Positions 25,677-34,760 are shown, counted from the first letter of the stretch. The stretch is 64,000 nt of DNA from Actinomycetales bacterium (GCA_016711095.1 JADJTP010000002.1:434001-498000), one strand, 5' to 3'. Numbers and translations are program-made. The notes: generated from the letters alone by a model not told the origin.

Positions 25677-27742
25677 TCGCCGGCTGCCTGAATCGCCGTG
25701 ATGGCGACGGTGTTGACGATGTCTTGGACGAGGGCGCCCCGGGACAGGTCGTTGACCGGCTGGTTGAGGCCCTGCAGGATCGGGCCGATCGCCACGGCGC
25801 CGGCGCTGCGTTGGACGGCCTTGTAGGTGTTGTTGCCCGTGTTGAGGTCGGGGAAGATCAGCACGGTCGCGCGGCCGGCCACGGGGGAGCCCTTGGCCTT
25901 CGTCGCAGCCACGGCCGCATCCACCGCGGCGTCGTATTGGATGGGTCCGTCGACCGGCAGGTCCGGGGCACGTTCGCGGACCAGTTCGGTGGCCCGGCGG
26001 ACCTTGTCGACGTCGGCGCCGGTGCCGGAGCTGCCCGTCGAATAGCTGAGCATCGCGACCCGCGGCTCGATGTGGAACTGTTCCGCGGTGACGGCCGACG
26101 AGATGGCGATGTCGGCGAGCTGCTCGGCGGTGGGGTCGGGGTTCACCGCGCAGTCGCCATAGGCGAGCACCCGATCGGCCAGGCACATGAGAAAGACCGA
26201 CGACACCACCGAGACCCCAGGTCGGGTCTTGATGAGCTGCAGGGCGGGGCGGATCGTGTGCGCGGTGGTGTTGACCGACCCCGACACCATGCCGTCGGCC
26301 AGCCCGTCGAGGACCATCATCGTGCCGAAGTAGGAGACGTCCTGGGCGGAGTCCCACGCAAGGTCGTAGGTGACGCCCTTGGCTGTGCGCAAGGCCACCA
26401 TCTCGGTGGCGAAACGCTTGCGCAGCGGGTCGCTGCCGGGGTCGAGGACTTGGGCGGCAGAGATGTCCAGCTGAAGGCGTTGGGCCCGGGCGTGGATGAT
26501 CTCCGGATTGCCGAGCAGGGTGAGCCGAGCCACCTTGCGCCGCAGCAGCTGGTCGGCCGCGACGAGGATCCGCTCCTCTTCGCCTTCGGGAAGCACGATG
26601 TGCCGGTCGGCTCGGCGGGCGCGGTCCACGAGCTGGTGCTCGAACATGAGGGGGGTGACCACCGCCGTCGGCGCGATCTGGATCTCGCGGAGCAGCTCGG
26701 CGGCGTCGATGTGCTCGTCGACGAGAGCCAGGGCGGTCTGGATCTTGCGCTCGGACATGCGGGTGATCCGGCCGGTCACCGCACCGAGGATGTGGGCCGT
26801 TTCGGACGTGCCGGTGGGCACCTCGATGACCGGCAGCGAAAGCCGCAGCCCCTCGATAAGGTTGCCGACCCGCGGGTCGATCTCGAGACCGCCGTTGAGG
26901 ACGACACCGGCCAGGGTGGGGAAGGTGATCGAGTGGTGGGCCAGCAATACCCCGAGCAGGACATCGGCGCGGTCGGCCGCGGCGACAATGACGGCACCCT
27001 CGCTGAGTCGTCCTAGGACATTGGGCAACGTCATCGCCGCGATCGCCAGGCCGGTGGCCTCCCGGTCGAGCAGCGACTCGTCCCCGTAAACCAGCTTCCC
27101 ACCGGCCGCTTTCATGAGGTCGCGGACGCTCGGTGCCGACAGCAGCGGACTGGCCGGGACGGCATACACGGGGTGTTTGCCGGCGACCCCGTGCAAGGCG
27201 GCTCTGGTGGCGTCGAAGTGCTCGGGGTCGATGCGGTTGGCGACGACCCCGAGCACGTGAGCGTGGTTGGCGTGGACATCATCGATGGCGAGTTCGGCTG
27301 CGCTGCGCAACTGCTCGGGGGTATGGTCGACGCCCGAGACAACCAGCAGCATGGGGGCGCCGAGGTTTGCGGCGATGCGGGCGTTGACCGAGAACTCGGT
27401 GGGAGATCCGAGGTCGGTGAAGTCCGACCCGACGACAAGGATCGCGGGATGGCGAGCGGCCAACTGGTGGAATCGCTCGACGATGCTCGACATGGCCCGG
27501 TCAGGGTCCTCGTGCATCTGGTCATAACTGACGCCGATGCAGTCTTCCCGCGTGTCGGGGGAGAGCAGTCGACTGAGCAACAGGTCCAGGGTGTTGCTGG
27601 CCGAAGCGTCGAGGGAGCTCACGAGGGGCCGGAAGACGCCGATGCTGGCCAGGCGTCTGCTGGCCTGTTCAAGCAGGCCGAGAGCGATCGCCGACTTGCC
27701 TGAATCGCGCCCGGTGCCGGCGAGATAGATGCTGGAGGCCAC
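25673..27742 (-). CDS. pta: Phosphate acetyltransferase, long form
   Basis: A 689-residue Pta that exchanges CoA and phosphate between acetyl-CoA and acetyl phosphate. The N-terminal BioD-like P-loop domain (GTGRDSGKSAIALGLLEQ) and DRTGG-type middle domain (residues ~210-330) mark the long class. The catalytic C-terminal domain has RHIVLPEGEEERILVAADQL and MVSGSVNTTAHTIRPALQ. A GTG start with a leaderless -10 six nt upstream is preferred. It forms an operon with ackA for acetate overflow or assimilation. Confidence 0.94.
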   Translation of the reverse strand: MASSIYLAGTGRDSGKSAIALGLLEQASRRLASIGVFRPLVSSLDASASNTLDLLLSRLLSPDTREDCIGVSYDQMHEDPDRAMSSIVERFHQLAARHPAILVVGSDFTDLGSPTEFSVNARIAANLGAPMLLVVSGVDHTPEQLRSAAELAIDDVHANHAHVLGVVANRIDPEHFDATRAALHGVAGKHPVYAVPASPLLSAPSVRDLMKAAGGKLVYGDESLLDREATGLAIAAMTLPNVLGRLSEGAVIVAAADRADVLLGVLLAHHSITFPTLAGVVLNGGLEIDPRVGNLIEGLRLSLPVIEVPTGTSETAHILGAVTGRITRMSERKIQTALALVDEHIDAAELLREIQIAPTAVVTPLMFEHQLVDRARRADRHIVLPEGEEERILVAADQLLRRKVARLTLLGNPEIIHARAQRLQLDISAAQVLDPGSDPLRKRFATEMVALRTAKGVTYDLAWDSAQDVSYFGTMMVLDGLADGMVSGSVNTTAHTIRPALQLIKTRPGVSVVSSVFLMCLADRVLAYGDCAVNPDPTAEQLADIAISSAVTAEQFHIEPRVAMLSYSTGSSGTGADVDKVRRATELVRERAPDLPVDGPIQYDAAVDAAVAATKAKGSPVAGRATVLIFPDLNTGNNTYKAVQRSAGAVAIGPILQGLNQPVNDLSRGALVQDIVNTVAITAIQAAGE

Positions 27743-27748
27743 CCATCA

Positions 27749-27754
27749 AGGCTA
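27749..27754 (-). promoter_or_regulatory. Leaderless -10 element of pta-ackA
   Basis: TAGCCT on the minus strand, 6 nt before the GTG start of pta. Confidence 0.5.
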
Positions 27755-27893
27755 GCCGCGGCGCCGGACTGGCGGGCGACGAAGGGCGGGAGCCGGGCGG
27801 CCGTGGGCGGCTGAGTCGGTTCGAGGTATGCCGCGGCAGCGTGCTAACGTTGCCGGTCGCGAGGCGCTTCGTCTGGAGGGCCGGACAACACCC

Positions 27894-27977
27894 GTCCGGG
27901 TGGCGGAATGGCAGACGCGCTAGCTTGAGGTGCTAGTGCCCTTAACGGGCGTGGGGGTTCAAGTCCCCCTCCGGACA
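27894..27977 (+). tRNA. tRNA-Leu (anticodon GAG)
   Basis: An 84-nt class II tRNA. The acceptor strand GTCCGGG (27894-27900) pairs with TCCGGAC (27970-27976), with one G-U pair. The anticodon stem CTAGC/GCTAG encloses the loop TTGAGGT with anticodon GAG, which reads CUC and CUU leucine codons. The long variable arm (TGCCC-TTAA-CGGGC) confirms class II, and the T arm is GGGGG-TTCAAGT-CCCCC. The discriminator is A, and the genome reads CCG next, so the CCA end is added after transcription. It borders the accessory region. Confidence 0.95.
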
Positions 27978-28103
27978 CCGGCGAAATGTGCCCCTTAACC
28001 CGGTCCCGACGTCCGTTCTCCCGATGTCGTCTGTTCATAACCGGGCCGTTTGTGACCAGAAGCGAGACAAACGAGTGTCCGAGCGTGTGGGAGCATCCAG
28101 AGT

Positions 28104-29039
28104 GTGACTCCCGAGGAACTACCTGCCTACTCGGACTTGATTCTCCCGACGGTGCGCGCCGTAACCGCGCTCGGCGGATCGGCTACCTCGCGCGAAGTGA
28201 CGAGTCGGGTCCTCGCTGACCTGGCGCCTTCTGAAGAGATGCTCGCGGTGACTCACGAGCACCGCCCGCAGTCATCCGTCCTCGTGGAGCGCATTCAGTG
28301 GGCGCGGTCCTATGCGAAGTTGATCAGGGCGCTTGAGAGCCCCAAACGTGGTGTGTTTCTCGTGACGCCCCTCGGCAAAGAGTTGGTTGCCCTGCCTCCC
28401 GAAGAGGGGTTTCGGCGAACGATGGAACTCGACCGGGAGTACCGACGCAACCGCCCGAAACGTGCGAAGGAGCGCACCGCCGTCCCGACTTCGGCAGACC
28501 CCGAGGAAGCCGAGGCCCAAGCCGCCGACACCGCAGAAGAGGAGTCGCTGTTCCGGGCCGAGGCCCCGGGCCGTGAGCCCGAACGGTGGCAGGACGTTCT
28601 CCTCTCTCGGCTCCACCGACTCAGCCCTGACGCATTCGAAGAGTTCGTGCTCTACCTGCTCCGACTCTTCGGCCTGGAACTAGAGCGGGTCGGGGGCTCC
28701 GGGGACGAGGGAATCGATGGCATCGGTACCGCTCCGATCAGTAAGGTGCTCTCGTCGCGTGTGGCGGTGCAGATCAAGCGATATGACCCGATCGGCAAGC
28801 CCGTGGGCCGCGAGACAGTCGCGCTGTTCCAGCGGGACGCACAGACCAAGGGCGCAGAGCGCGCCATCCTTGTGACGCTCAGCGGGTTCTCCGAGCCCGC
28901 GCGCCGGGCGGCGATAGTCACCTCACCGACCGTCGACCTCATCGACGGCGAGCGGCTTGCCGACCTCGTGAAAGAGCAGCGGCTCGGCGTGCGCTCGGTT
29001 ACTCAGGTCGACCCTGCGTGGTTCGACCGCTTCGACTAG
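28104..29039 (+). CDS. Mrr-like restriction endonuclease
   Basis: A 311-residue protein of the Mrr (type IV restriction) family, which cuts modified DNA. The N-terminal winged-helix Mrr_N region spans about residues 1-110 (YSDLILPTVRAVTALGG). A charged Ala/Glu linker follows. The C-terminal PDDEXK-like catalytic domain has GGSGDEGIDG (Asp205) and VAVQIKRY (Gln223-x-Lys225), matching the Mrr D...QxK active site. Start is GTG at 28104 with no clear ribosome site. Its base composition is less GC-rich than its neighbours, it contains no CGGCATAC octamer and it follows a tRNA gene, which fits acquisition by transfer. Confidence 0.87.
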   Translation: MTPEELPAYSDLILPTVRAVTALGGSATSREVTSRVLADLAPSEEMLAVTHEHRPQSSVLVERIQWARSYAKLIRALESPKRGVFLVTPLGKELVALPPEEGFRRTMELDREYRRNRPKRAKERTAVPTSADPEEAEAQAADTAEEESLFRAEAPGREPERWQDVLLSRLHRLSPDAFEEFVLYLLRLFGLELERVGGSGDEGIDGIGTAPISKVLSSRVAVQIKRYDPIGKPVGRETVALFQRDAQTKGAERAILVTLSGFSEPARRAAIVTSPTVDLIDGERLADLVKEQRLGVRSVTQVDPAWFDRFD

Positions 29040-29309
29040 CGGACCCGCAGGCCACAACTGCAGGAATCCGCGGCGACGCACGGCCGCAGCCTGCTCGGCA
29101 CAGACCCAGCCCGGCCTGGGTCGTTGACCAGCGCCAGCGCGACACGCGTTGTTCAGCAGCACACCCTAGGGCGTCGCCGCCACGATCACCGCTGGGAAGG
29201 TCCGCCGCTGCCCAGCGCTCGGCAACGACGACGACCCGCCGCGGAATCGACGATTGTGGAGCCGCATTGAGGGTCTAATGTCAGGGCACTCAACCCCACG
29301 GGAGACCTC
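29040..29309. other. Intergenic region, no gene seen
   Basis: About 270 bp between the Mrr-like gene and the DoxX gene. Open frames here lack coding character and homologous motifs. I see no convincing promoter, RNA or repeat. Confidence 0.5.
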
Positions 29310-29681
29310 ATGAACATTGCTCTCTGGATCGCTGCCGGGCTCCTGGCCGCGTCCTTCCTCGGCGGAGGGCTCGCCAAGGTGCTCCAGCCGAGGGAGAAGC
29401 TGTTGGGCAGGATGGTCTGGGCCGAGGACTTCACCGACGGTCAGGTCAAGGCCATCGGCGCGGTGGAGGCCCTGGGGGCCGTCGGGCTGATCCTGCCCGC
29501 CGTGACCGGTATCGCGCCGGTGCTGGTGCCGATCGCGGCCACGGGGCTGGTCATCACCATGCTCCTCGCAGCTGCCGTGCACGTCCGTCGCGGCGAGAGG
29601 AACATCATCGGCGTCAACCTCGCCCTGGCTGCGATCGCTGCCTTCGTTGCGTGGGGCCGGTTCGGTCCGTACGCGTTCTGA
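29310..29681 (+). CDS. DoxX-family membrane protein
   Basis: A 123-residue protein with four hydrophobic helices (IALWIAAGLLAASFLGGGLA at the N-terminus, then AIGAVEALGAVGLILPAVTG, VLVPIAATGLVITMLLAA, VNLALAAIAAFVAW). Charged FTDGQVKAIGAVE precedes the second helix, as in DoxX/DoxD-like proteins. Function is not established; relatives are linked to redox or resistance membrane complexes. The start is ATG at 29310 after a purine-rich GGGAGACC. It sits among accessory genes and may be cargo. Confidence 0.78.
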   Translation: MNIALWIAAGLLAASFLGGGLAKVLQPREKLLGRMVWAEDFTDGQVKAIGAVEALGAVGLILPAVTGIAPVLVPIAATGLVITMLLAAAVHVRRGERNIIGVNLALAAIAAFVAWGRFGPYAF

Positions 29682-29688
29682 CAACAGT

Positions 29689-29801
29689 TGGCCTGGCTCG
29701 CGCTGCGCACCAATGACGGCAGCGACGCGATCAGCCGAGATGAACTGACCCGTTTCACCTTTACTGGCGAGCGTCCCATCCTCATCGACCAAGGCCGTGG
29801 C
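29689..29801 (+). pseudogene. Duplicated fragment of the HNH endonuclease gene
   Basis: This 113-bp segment matches 32510-32622 with 8 mismatches (about 93% identity), in the same orientation and reading frame. It codes for a piece equivalent to AWLALRTNDGSDAISRDELT of the complete HNH gene. Similarity ends abruptly on both sides and no start codon or nuclease domain follows, so it is a remnant. The two copies are 2821 bp apart and bracket the degenerate region and the alpha/beta hydrolase gene. Confidence 0.85.
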
Positions 29802-30182
29802 TCATGGCGGAGTAGAGCCGGTACGTTCAGTGGACTCGCGTACGCCGCGCATCAACTCCGAACGGATGGGTCAGCCGTCGGCCAACCGCGCCACTGCATT
29901 CAGCACATCGTCTCGCATGATTCGGCCGGCCTTCTCAGGCTTGTATGACTTGGAGGGCCCCCTGGTGACAGGTGGTGGTCGCTACGGTGACCGTGGGAGA
30001 TGGCCTCGGGTCGTGCCGGTTTCCGGGTGAGCGTTGTGGCTCGTGAAAGAGATCGGTGGGCCCGGGGTCGGCTCTCCCGGTCGAGGTCGAACCCGGTTCA
30101 GGGTGGTGGCAGGTGCGGTGGCCCGCGGCGCGGGTCCGTCGTCCTGAAGGCACCGGATCACGCACAAGCGTGGGTTTGCGGT

Positions 30183-30203
30183 GGGGGGGGGGGGGGGGGG
30201 GGG
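30183..30203 (+). repeat. Homopolymeric tract of 21 G
   Basis: Twenty-one consecutive G residues, followed by TGGGTGG. It is the longest homopolymer in the window and could be slippage-prone, form a G-quadruplex, or be an assembly artefact. Confidence 0.9.
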
Positions 30204-31054
30204 TGGGTGGCTTCCACGTGGTGGCCGATCGGGTGCCGAGCTGATCTCGAACGAGGTGCTGGTGGGCAGGACGGGTTCTCCCACTGTCGACGACCCCGTC
30301 CCGCATGGTCACTGGCCGGTGGAGACGGGCCGGGAGTCGTCTGTTCGCAACGAATGGAGGAACCCTCGTGTCCATCGACACTACCGACCCCGGCGCTGAT
30401 CGGGTCGTGCGCGTGCAAGTCGGGATCACGCCGCCGTGGTTGCCAACCACCAGGTCCGATCCGCAGACCACCCACGGGCAGGTCCAGCCGCATTCCCCCC
30501 GCCGACCATCGCCGGGCACCCGCCTGAGTGAACGGCGGCACCTGGCCGTCGCCCCCCTCCGACCTGGCTGGGCCTTCGGGCGGGCGGACCTGGCGTTGGT
30601 CGGAACGCGTCACGCCGCCCGCCTGCGAGGGCGATCTCCGGCAAGAACAATCCACGTCATCGACGCCGGTCCTGCCGGGGTGCTCTTACGCACCACTGCC
30701 CACCGGCACCTCAGGGTGGTCCGCCGGGCAAGCTCGTCATCGACGAACCGCTCCCGCCACGGCTGATCTCGTTGGCCCGGTGGGCGTTTCCCCGTGTGGG
30801 AGAGTTCGGGGTCCTGGCCAACCGCGGTCGCCGTCCTGACCCGATGGCCCGACCTGACCGCGTTGGCCTGGCTCGACCTCGAGCGTCACCAACGTCGCGG
30901 CGGCCTCTGGCAGGCACCTACCCGCTGGCCGGGGAAGCACCGGGCACGGCCCCAGGCGCCCTGGCCGGGGAGGGCCCATGTCCGGGGCTGCCGCCCAGGA
31001 GGCGGCGGGGGGTACGTGGGGGCGAGCGATCACGGCCGCTCCTGCGGTTGGCGT

Positions 31055-31064
31055 GGGGGGGGGG
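31055..31064 (+). repeat. Homopolymeric tract of 10 G
   Basis: A second G run in the same degenerate region, about 850 bp from the first. Confidence 0.9.
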
Positions 31065-31152
31065 CGTGATCCACTCGCCGCCACTACCCACTCGGTCGCG
31101 GGCCGCCACCCAAGCGTCGAGCGGCCGGCCTGACTAAGGCCAACCCTAGTAA

Positions 31153-31194
31153 CCCGGGAACCCCCGGGCAGCAGCCAAAGACGCGACTCCGCGT
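31153..31194. terminator. Two small hairpins after the alpha/beta hydrolase gene
   Basis: CCCGGG (31153-31158) pairs with CCCGGG (31163-31168) around AACC, and ACGCG (31181-31185) pairs with CGCGT (31190-31194) around ACTC. They lie just beyond the stop of the minus-strand hydrolase. Neither has a T tract. Confidence 0.35.
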
Positions 31195-31204
31195 CCCCAA
31201 GCCG

Positions 31205-32281
31205 TCAGAGCCGAGCGGCGCGGCCCAAGCTCCCGGCACCATCACCCCGCGACGACATAGGAATCTCTTCGAAGATCGGGGTGTGCGCGGAGAGCTCGAA
31301 AGTGTAGAAGCCCTTCACCGGGGCCTGGATCTTTTGGAAGTAGTCTCGCGCGAGGTCGTAGGAGCAGGTGCGGTCGAACGCGCCGTGCAGGAAGTAGGAG
31401 GGGACCTCAAGAGACGGCACGCGCTCGGCGAGGTCGGTGGAGAGCATGTCGTCCCAGAAGGGGCTTACGCCACCGGCGACTTTGCCGCGCCAGAGCCGGA
31501 TCTTCTCAGGCACCGAGTATTGCGGGCTGGCCAGCGAGGGAAGAAATACGCCAGTGACGACGGACCTCATGTCGTGAGTCGTCCCGACGCCGAGGCGGTG
31601 CATCGCCTTGTCTCGCACGGCCAAGTAGCGCTTGGGTGTGCCGTGCGCCTCGGACACCGGCGCGGCCGCGAGCCTCTTCACCATCCTGCGGTCATCACGC
31701 TTCTCGAACTCGGCGACCATGAACTCGTATGCCAACCGCTCGGAACGAAGTTGGTCGACCATCTGCGCCATCCCGATGTAGCCGGAATACAGTTCGGGAT
31801 GCCGCGACGCCACCTGAAGGCCGATGAACGACCCTCCGGAGTGCGCCATCAGGTAGATGCGTTCCTGGCCGAAGCGTTCTTGCAGGTAGTGGGTCACCGA
31901 GACGGTGTCCAGGATGCACTGCTCGGTGGTGATGGAGTCGCGAGGAAGCAACGGGCTGTAGGAGAGCCCTGCCCCACGCTGATCCCACCAAGCGACGGTG
32001 AAGCAGTCCTCGAGCGCTGTCGGGCGCCGCTCTGTGAGGAAGTACTCAGGCAGCCCGCCGTGCAGGTAGAGCAACACGGGGTTCGTGATGTCCTTGCCGC
32101 GCAGGAACATCCCCTGCCGGGTCCCGTTCACGTCGATGAAGAGCTTCTCGTACACGGCGCCCGGCAAGACCCGGCCGCCGCGATCCAGCATCGGTTTAGG
32201 GCGGCCAGCCCAAGGGAGCCCGGGGCGTCGGAAGAGGTCATGCAACAACGTCACGGGACCGGCCTCGTCTGCAGGTGACAT
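31205..32281 (-). CDS. Alpha/beta hydrolase (proline iminopeptidase-like)
   Basis: A 358-residue alpha/beta hydrolase. The oxyanion region is LLYLHGGLPEYF, followed by VAWWDQRGAGLSYSP as in S33-family peptidases. The nucleophile elbow is MAHSGGSF, the acid is in HGAFDRTC and the base His in SAHTPIFEE. Substrate is unknown. It is bounded by the degenerate region and by the HNH gene, which diverges from it. It contains a single GTATGCC but not the full octamer, and its GC is modest. The start ATG at 32281 is preceded by CGACAAT, with no strong ribosome site seen. Confidence 0.8.
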   Translation of the reverse strand: MSPADEAGPVTLLHDLFRRPGLPWAGRPKPMLDRGGRVLPGAVYEKLFIDVNGTRQGMFLRGKDITNPVLLYLHGGLPEYFLTERRPTALEDCFTVAWWDQRGAGLSYSPLLPRDSITTEQCILDTVSVTHYLQERFGQERIYLMAHSGGSFIGLQVASRHPELYSGYIGMAQMVDQLRSERLAYEFMVAEFEKRDDRRMVKRLAAAPVSEAHGTPKRYLAVRDKAMHRLGVGTTHDMRSVVTGVFLPSLASPQYSVPEKIRLWRGKVAGGVSPFWDDMLSTDLAERVPSLEVPSYFLHGAFDRTCSYDLARDYFQKIQAPVKGFYTFELSAHTPIFEEIPMSSRGDGAGSLGRAARL

Positions 32282-32457
32282 TGTCGAACCGCGGTCCTAA
32301 TTGTCTTCGCCACGCTGGCCCTCCCGACACCGGGAATAGTCCCTAACCCGAGCCTAGGGCGTTCGTGGTCCCGACGCCGGACGTAACGGCTTCCGCGACG
32401 GGCTCGCAGCGACGTGTGGCCATGCCGGCCACGCTGCGAGCGCACCTTGGTGCCAGG

Positions 32458-33375
32458 ATGAGCCTCGTGATGTCGCTCGACGACGAACTGGCTTTGCGCC
32501 GTGAGGCGATGGCCTGGCTCGCGCTGCGCACGAATGACGGCAGCGACGCGATCAGCCGAGATGAACTGACCCGTTTCACCTTTCGTGGCGAGCGTCTCAC
32601 CCTGATCGACCAAGGTCGCGGCATACGAAAGCCCCGAGAGTGCCGAGCGGCCCTGACCATCATGACCGTCTTCACGCCGAGCGGTCGCCGGCGCCCATAT
32701 GAGGATGTCCTCGGGGCCGACGGCTTCCCGCGCTACAAGATGCGGGCCGGCGCACGCAGCAGCGCCGATAACCACGCGGTGCTGACGGCCATGGAACTGC
32801 AGGTGCCGGTGATCTGGCTCATGGGGGTAGCACCCTCGTGGTTTCAGCCCGTCTATCCCGTGTATGTCATCGGCGCGGAGCCCGAGCTGGATCAGTTTGC
32901 CCTTGCCTATGACGCAGCCCAGACCCTTCCGCTGGCGGGTTCGCCGATGGAGGAAGTCATTCGTCATTACGTGGTGAGGGAGACTCGCCAGCGCCTCCAT
33001 CAACCTGTCTTCCGATCGATGGTCATGCGGGCCTATGACACCCAATGCGCGGTGTGCTCGCTCGGGCATTCGCAACTGCTCGACGCCGCCCACATCGTCG
33101 AGGATTCTCACGAGGCAGGCATCGCCGCTGTGCGCAATGGCCTCGCGCTCTGCAAGATCCACCACGCGGCATACGACGCGGGGATCCTCGGGATATCCCC
33201 GGACCTCGTCGTCGGCATCCGTTACGACATACTCGCCGAAGTCGACGGTCCCCTCTTCGAACACGGCATCAAGGCCCTGCACGGCCGCCCCCTCATGGTC
33301 CTTCCGCGGCGCCGAAAGGACCGTCCCGCCGCGGAATTGCTCGACTGGCGATACGAGCGTTTCCTTTCGGCGTGA
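32458..33375 (+). CDS. HNH restriction-type endonuclease (COG3440-like)
   Basis: A 305-residue predicted restriction endonuclease. The N-terminal part contains LRTNDGSDAISRDELTRFTF and RLTLIDQGRGIRKP, a DNA-binding-type module typical of this group. The C-terminal HNH domain has Cys197-x2-Cys200 (CAVCSLGHS), His212 in LLDAAHIVEDS, then NGLALCKIHHAAYDAG with His235/His236. It may act on modified DNA, alongside the nearby Mrr-like enzyme. ATG at 32458 is preferred; in-frame upstream ATGs exist at 32365 and 32422. A 113-bp part of it is duplicated at 29689. Confidence 0.82.
   Translation: MSLVMSLDDELALRREAMAWLALRTNDGSDAISRDELTRFTFRGERLTLIDQGRGIRKPRECRAALTIMTVFTPSGRRRPYEDVLGADGFPRYKMRAGARSSADNHAVLTAMELQVPVIWLMGVAPSWFQPVYPVYVIGAEPELDQFALAYDAAQTLPLAGSPMEEVIRHYVVRETRQRLHQPVFRSMVMRAYDTQCAVCSLGHSQLLDAAHIVEDSHEAGIAAVRNGLALCKIHHAAYDAGILGISPDLVVGIRYDILAEVDGPLFEHGIKALHGRPLMVLPRRRKDRPAAELLDWRYERFLSA
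32510..32622 (+). repeat. 113-bp direct repeat, intact copy
   Basis: This is the source-like copy of the fragment at 29689-29801, inside the 5' part of the HNH gene. Confidence 0.85.
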
Positions 33376-33399
33376 GCATCGCAGGGGCGAGACCCGGGT

Positions 33400-33405
33400 T
33401 AGGTT
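33400..33405 (+). promoter_or_regulatory. Leaderless -10 element of the M20 peptidase gene
   Basis: TAGGTT, 5 nt before the ATG at 33411. Confidence 0.4.
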
Positions 33406-33410
33406 GAGCC

Positions 33411-34760
33411 ATGACGAGCAGCCAGGCGCACGGCATACGGCCCGACGACGAAGTGGCGACCCTGTGCGCAGACCTCATCCGCATCCCATCGGTCAACGCC
33501 GGTGACAACCTCGGGCCGGGGGAGCGTGCCGCTGCCGACTACGTCGTCGGAAGGCTGCAGGAGGTTGGGCTCGACCCGGTGCTCGTCGAGAGCAGCCCGG
33601 GCCGCGCCTCGGTCATGGTGCGCATCGAGGGAGCCGACCCCAGCCTGCCCGGCCTGGTCGTCCACGGCCACACCGATGTCGTCCCGGCCAACGCCGCAGA
33701 CTGGCAGGTCGATCCCTTCGCCGCCGAGGAGCTCGACGGGTGCATCTGGGGCCGCGGCGCCGTCGACATGAAGGACATGGACGCGATGATCCTCGCGTCG
33801 ATCCGCGACCTGGCTCGCACCGGAGCCAAGCCGGCGCGCACGACGACCTTCGTCCTCTTCGCCGACGAAGAAGCTGGCGGCGTCTACGGCAGCCACTGGG
33901 TTGTCGACCATCACCCGGACTGGTTCGAAGGCGCCACCGAGGCGGTCAGCGAGGTGGGCGGCTTCAGCGTGACCGTGCCCGAGCGGCATACCGGTGCTCC
34001 CACCCGCGCCTATCTGCTGCAGACCGCTGAGAAGGGCATCGCCTGGCTGCGGCTGCACGCCCACGGTCGCGCCGGCCACGGATCGGTCCCCACCGACGCC
34101 AACGCCGTCACCCGCCTCGCTCAAGCCCTCGCCCGCATCGACGCCCACGTCTGGCCCCGCGAATACATCGCTTCCGTGCGTGGCCTGCTCGACGGACTGT
34201 CCGAACTCACCGGCATCCCGTATGCCGCGCAGGACCCCAGGGTGCCGCCAACCGACCTGCTAGGCACCCTCGGTGGAGCGCAGGGCTTCGTGCTCGGCAC
34301 GCTGCGGGACACCGCCCAGCCGACGATGCTGACCTCGGGCTACAAACACAATGTCATCCCCCAACTGGCCAGTGCCGCCCTCGACTGCCGATTCCTGCCC
34401 GGTCACGAGGAGTCGCTCATGGCGACCATCCGCGAGTTGGCTGGAGAACACGTCGAGGTCGAGATCGCCCACCGAGATGTCGCGCTCGACGCGCCCTTCT
34501 CGGGATCGTTGGTCGACGCGATGCGCCGATCGCTACTCGCCGAGGACCCCGACTCGGTGGTGCTGCCCTACTGCCTCTCCGGCGGCACCGACAACAAGGC
34601 ACTGTCGCGGCTCGGCATCACCGGCTATGGGTTCGCGCCCCTGCGGCTGCCCCCCGACCTGGACTTTGTGTCGATGTTCCACGGGGTAGACGAGCGGGTG
34701 CCCGTCGATTCGCTGCGGTTCGGCGCTCGGGTGCTGCGGCGCTTCCTCGACCTCGCGTGA
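33411..34760 (+). CDS. M20-family metallopeptidase (dipeptidase)
   Basis: A 449-residue zinc peptidase of the M20/M25/M40 group. Metal ligands and catalytic residues are in VVHGHTDVVPA, WGRGAVDMKDMDA (bridging Asp), LFADEEAGG (general base Glu-Glu) and a C-terminal SMFHGVDERVPVDSL. The dimerisation (lid) domain sits in the middle. Substrates are likely dipeptides or N-acylated amino acids, but specificity cannot be told. Start is ATG at 33411, 35 bp after the HNH gene. It carries three CGGCATAC-type sites and so marks the return to resident sequence. Confidence 0.92.
   Translation: MTSSQAHGIRPDDEVATLCADLIRIPSVNAGDNLGPGERAAADYVVGRLQEVGLDPVLVESSPGRASVMVRIEGADPSLPGLVVHGHTDVVPANAADWQVDPFAAEELDGCIWGRGAVDMKDMDAMILASIRDLARTGAKPARTTTFVLFADEEAGGVYGSHWVVDHHPDWFEGATEAVSEVGGFSVTVPERHTGAPTRAYLLQTAEKGIAWLRLHAHGRAGHGSVPTDANAVTRLAQALARIDAHVWPREYIASVRGLLDGLSELTGIPYAAQDPRVPPTDLLGTLGGAQGFVLGTLRDTAQPTMLTSGYKHNVIPQLASAALDCRFLPGHEESLMATIRELAGEHVEVEIAHRDVALDAPFSGSLVDAMRRSLLAEDPDSVVLPYCLSGGTDNKALSRLGITGYGFAPLRLPPDLDFVSMFHGVDERVPVDSLRFGARVLRRFLDLA

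Larger units (their letters stand above)
29802..31204. other. Degenerate or non-coding region of about 1.4 kb
   Basis: No frame here looks like an intact gene. Translations are Arg/Pro/Ser-rich and break into different frames. A stretch from about 30690 reads GGPPGKLVIDEPLPPRLISL in one frame, which looks protein-like but has no start and soon becomes low complexity, so a decayed gene is possible. The region holds G runs of 21 and 10 nt and lacks the CGGCATAC octamer. I found no transposase motif or terminal inverted repeats. Confidence 0.55.

Noticed and set aside
29682..31204. Insertion sequence in the degenerate region
   Set aside because: No transposase DDE motif, terminal inverted repeats or target duplication could be seen.
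27894..33410. tRNA-Leu as an integration site with att repeats
   Set aside because: I looked for a second copy of the tRNA 3' end up to 33.4 kb and found none, and there is no integrase gene. The position is suggestive but integration is unsupported.
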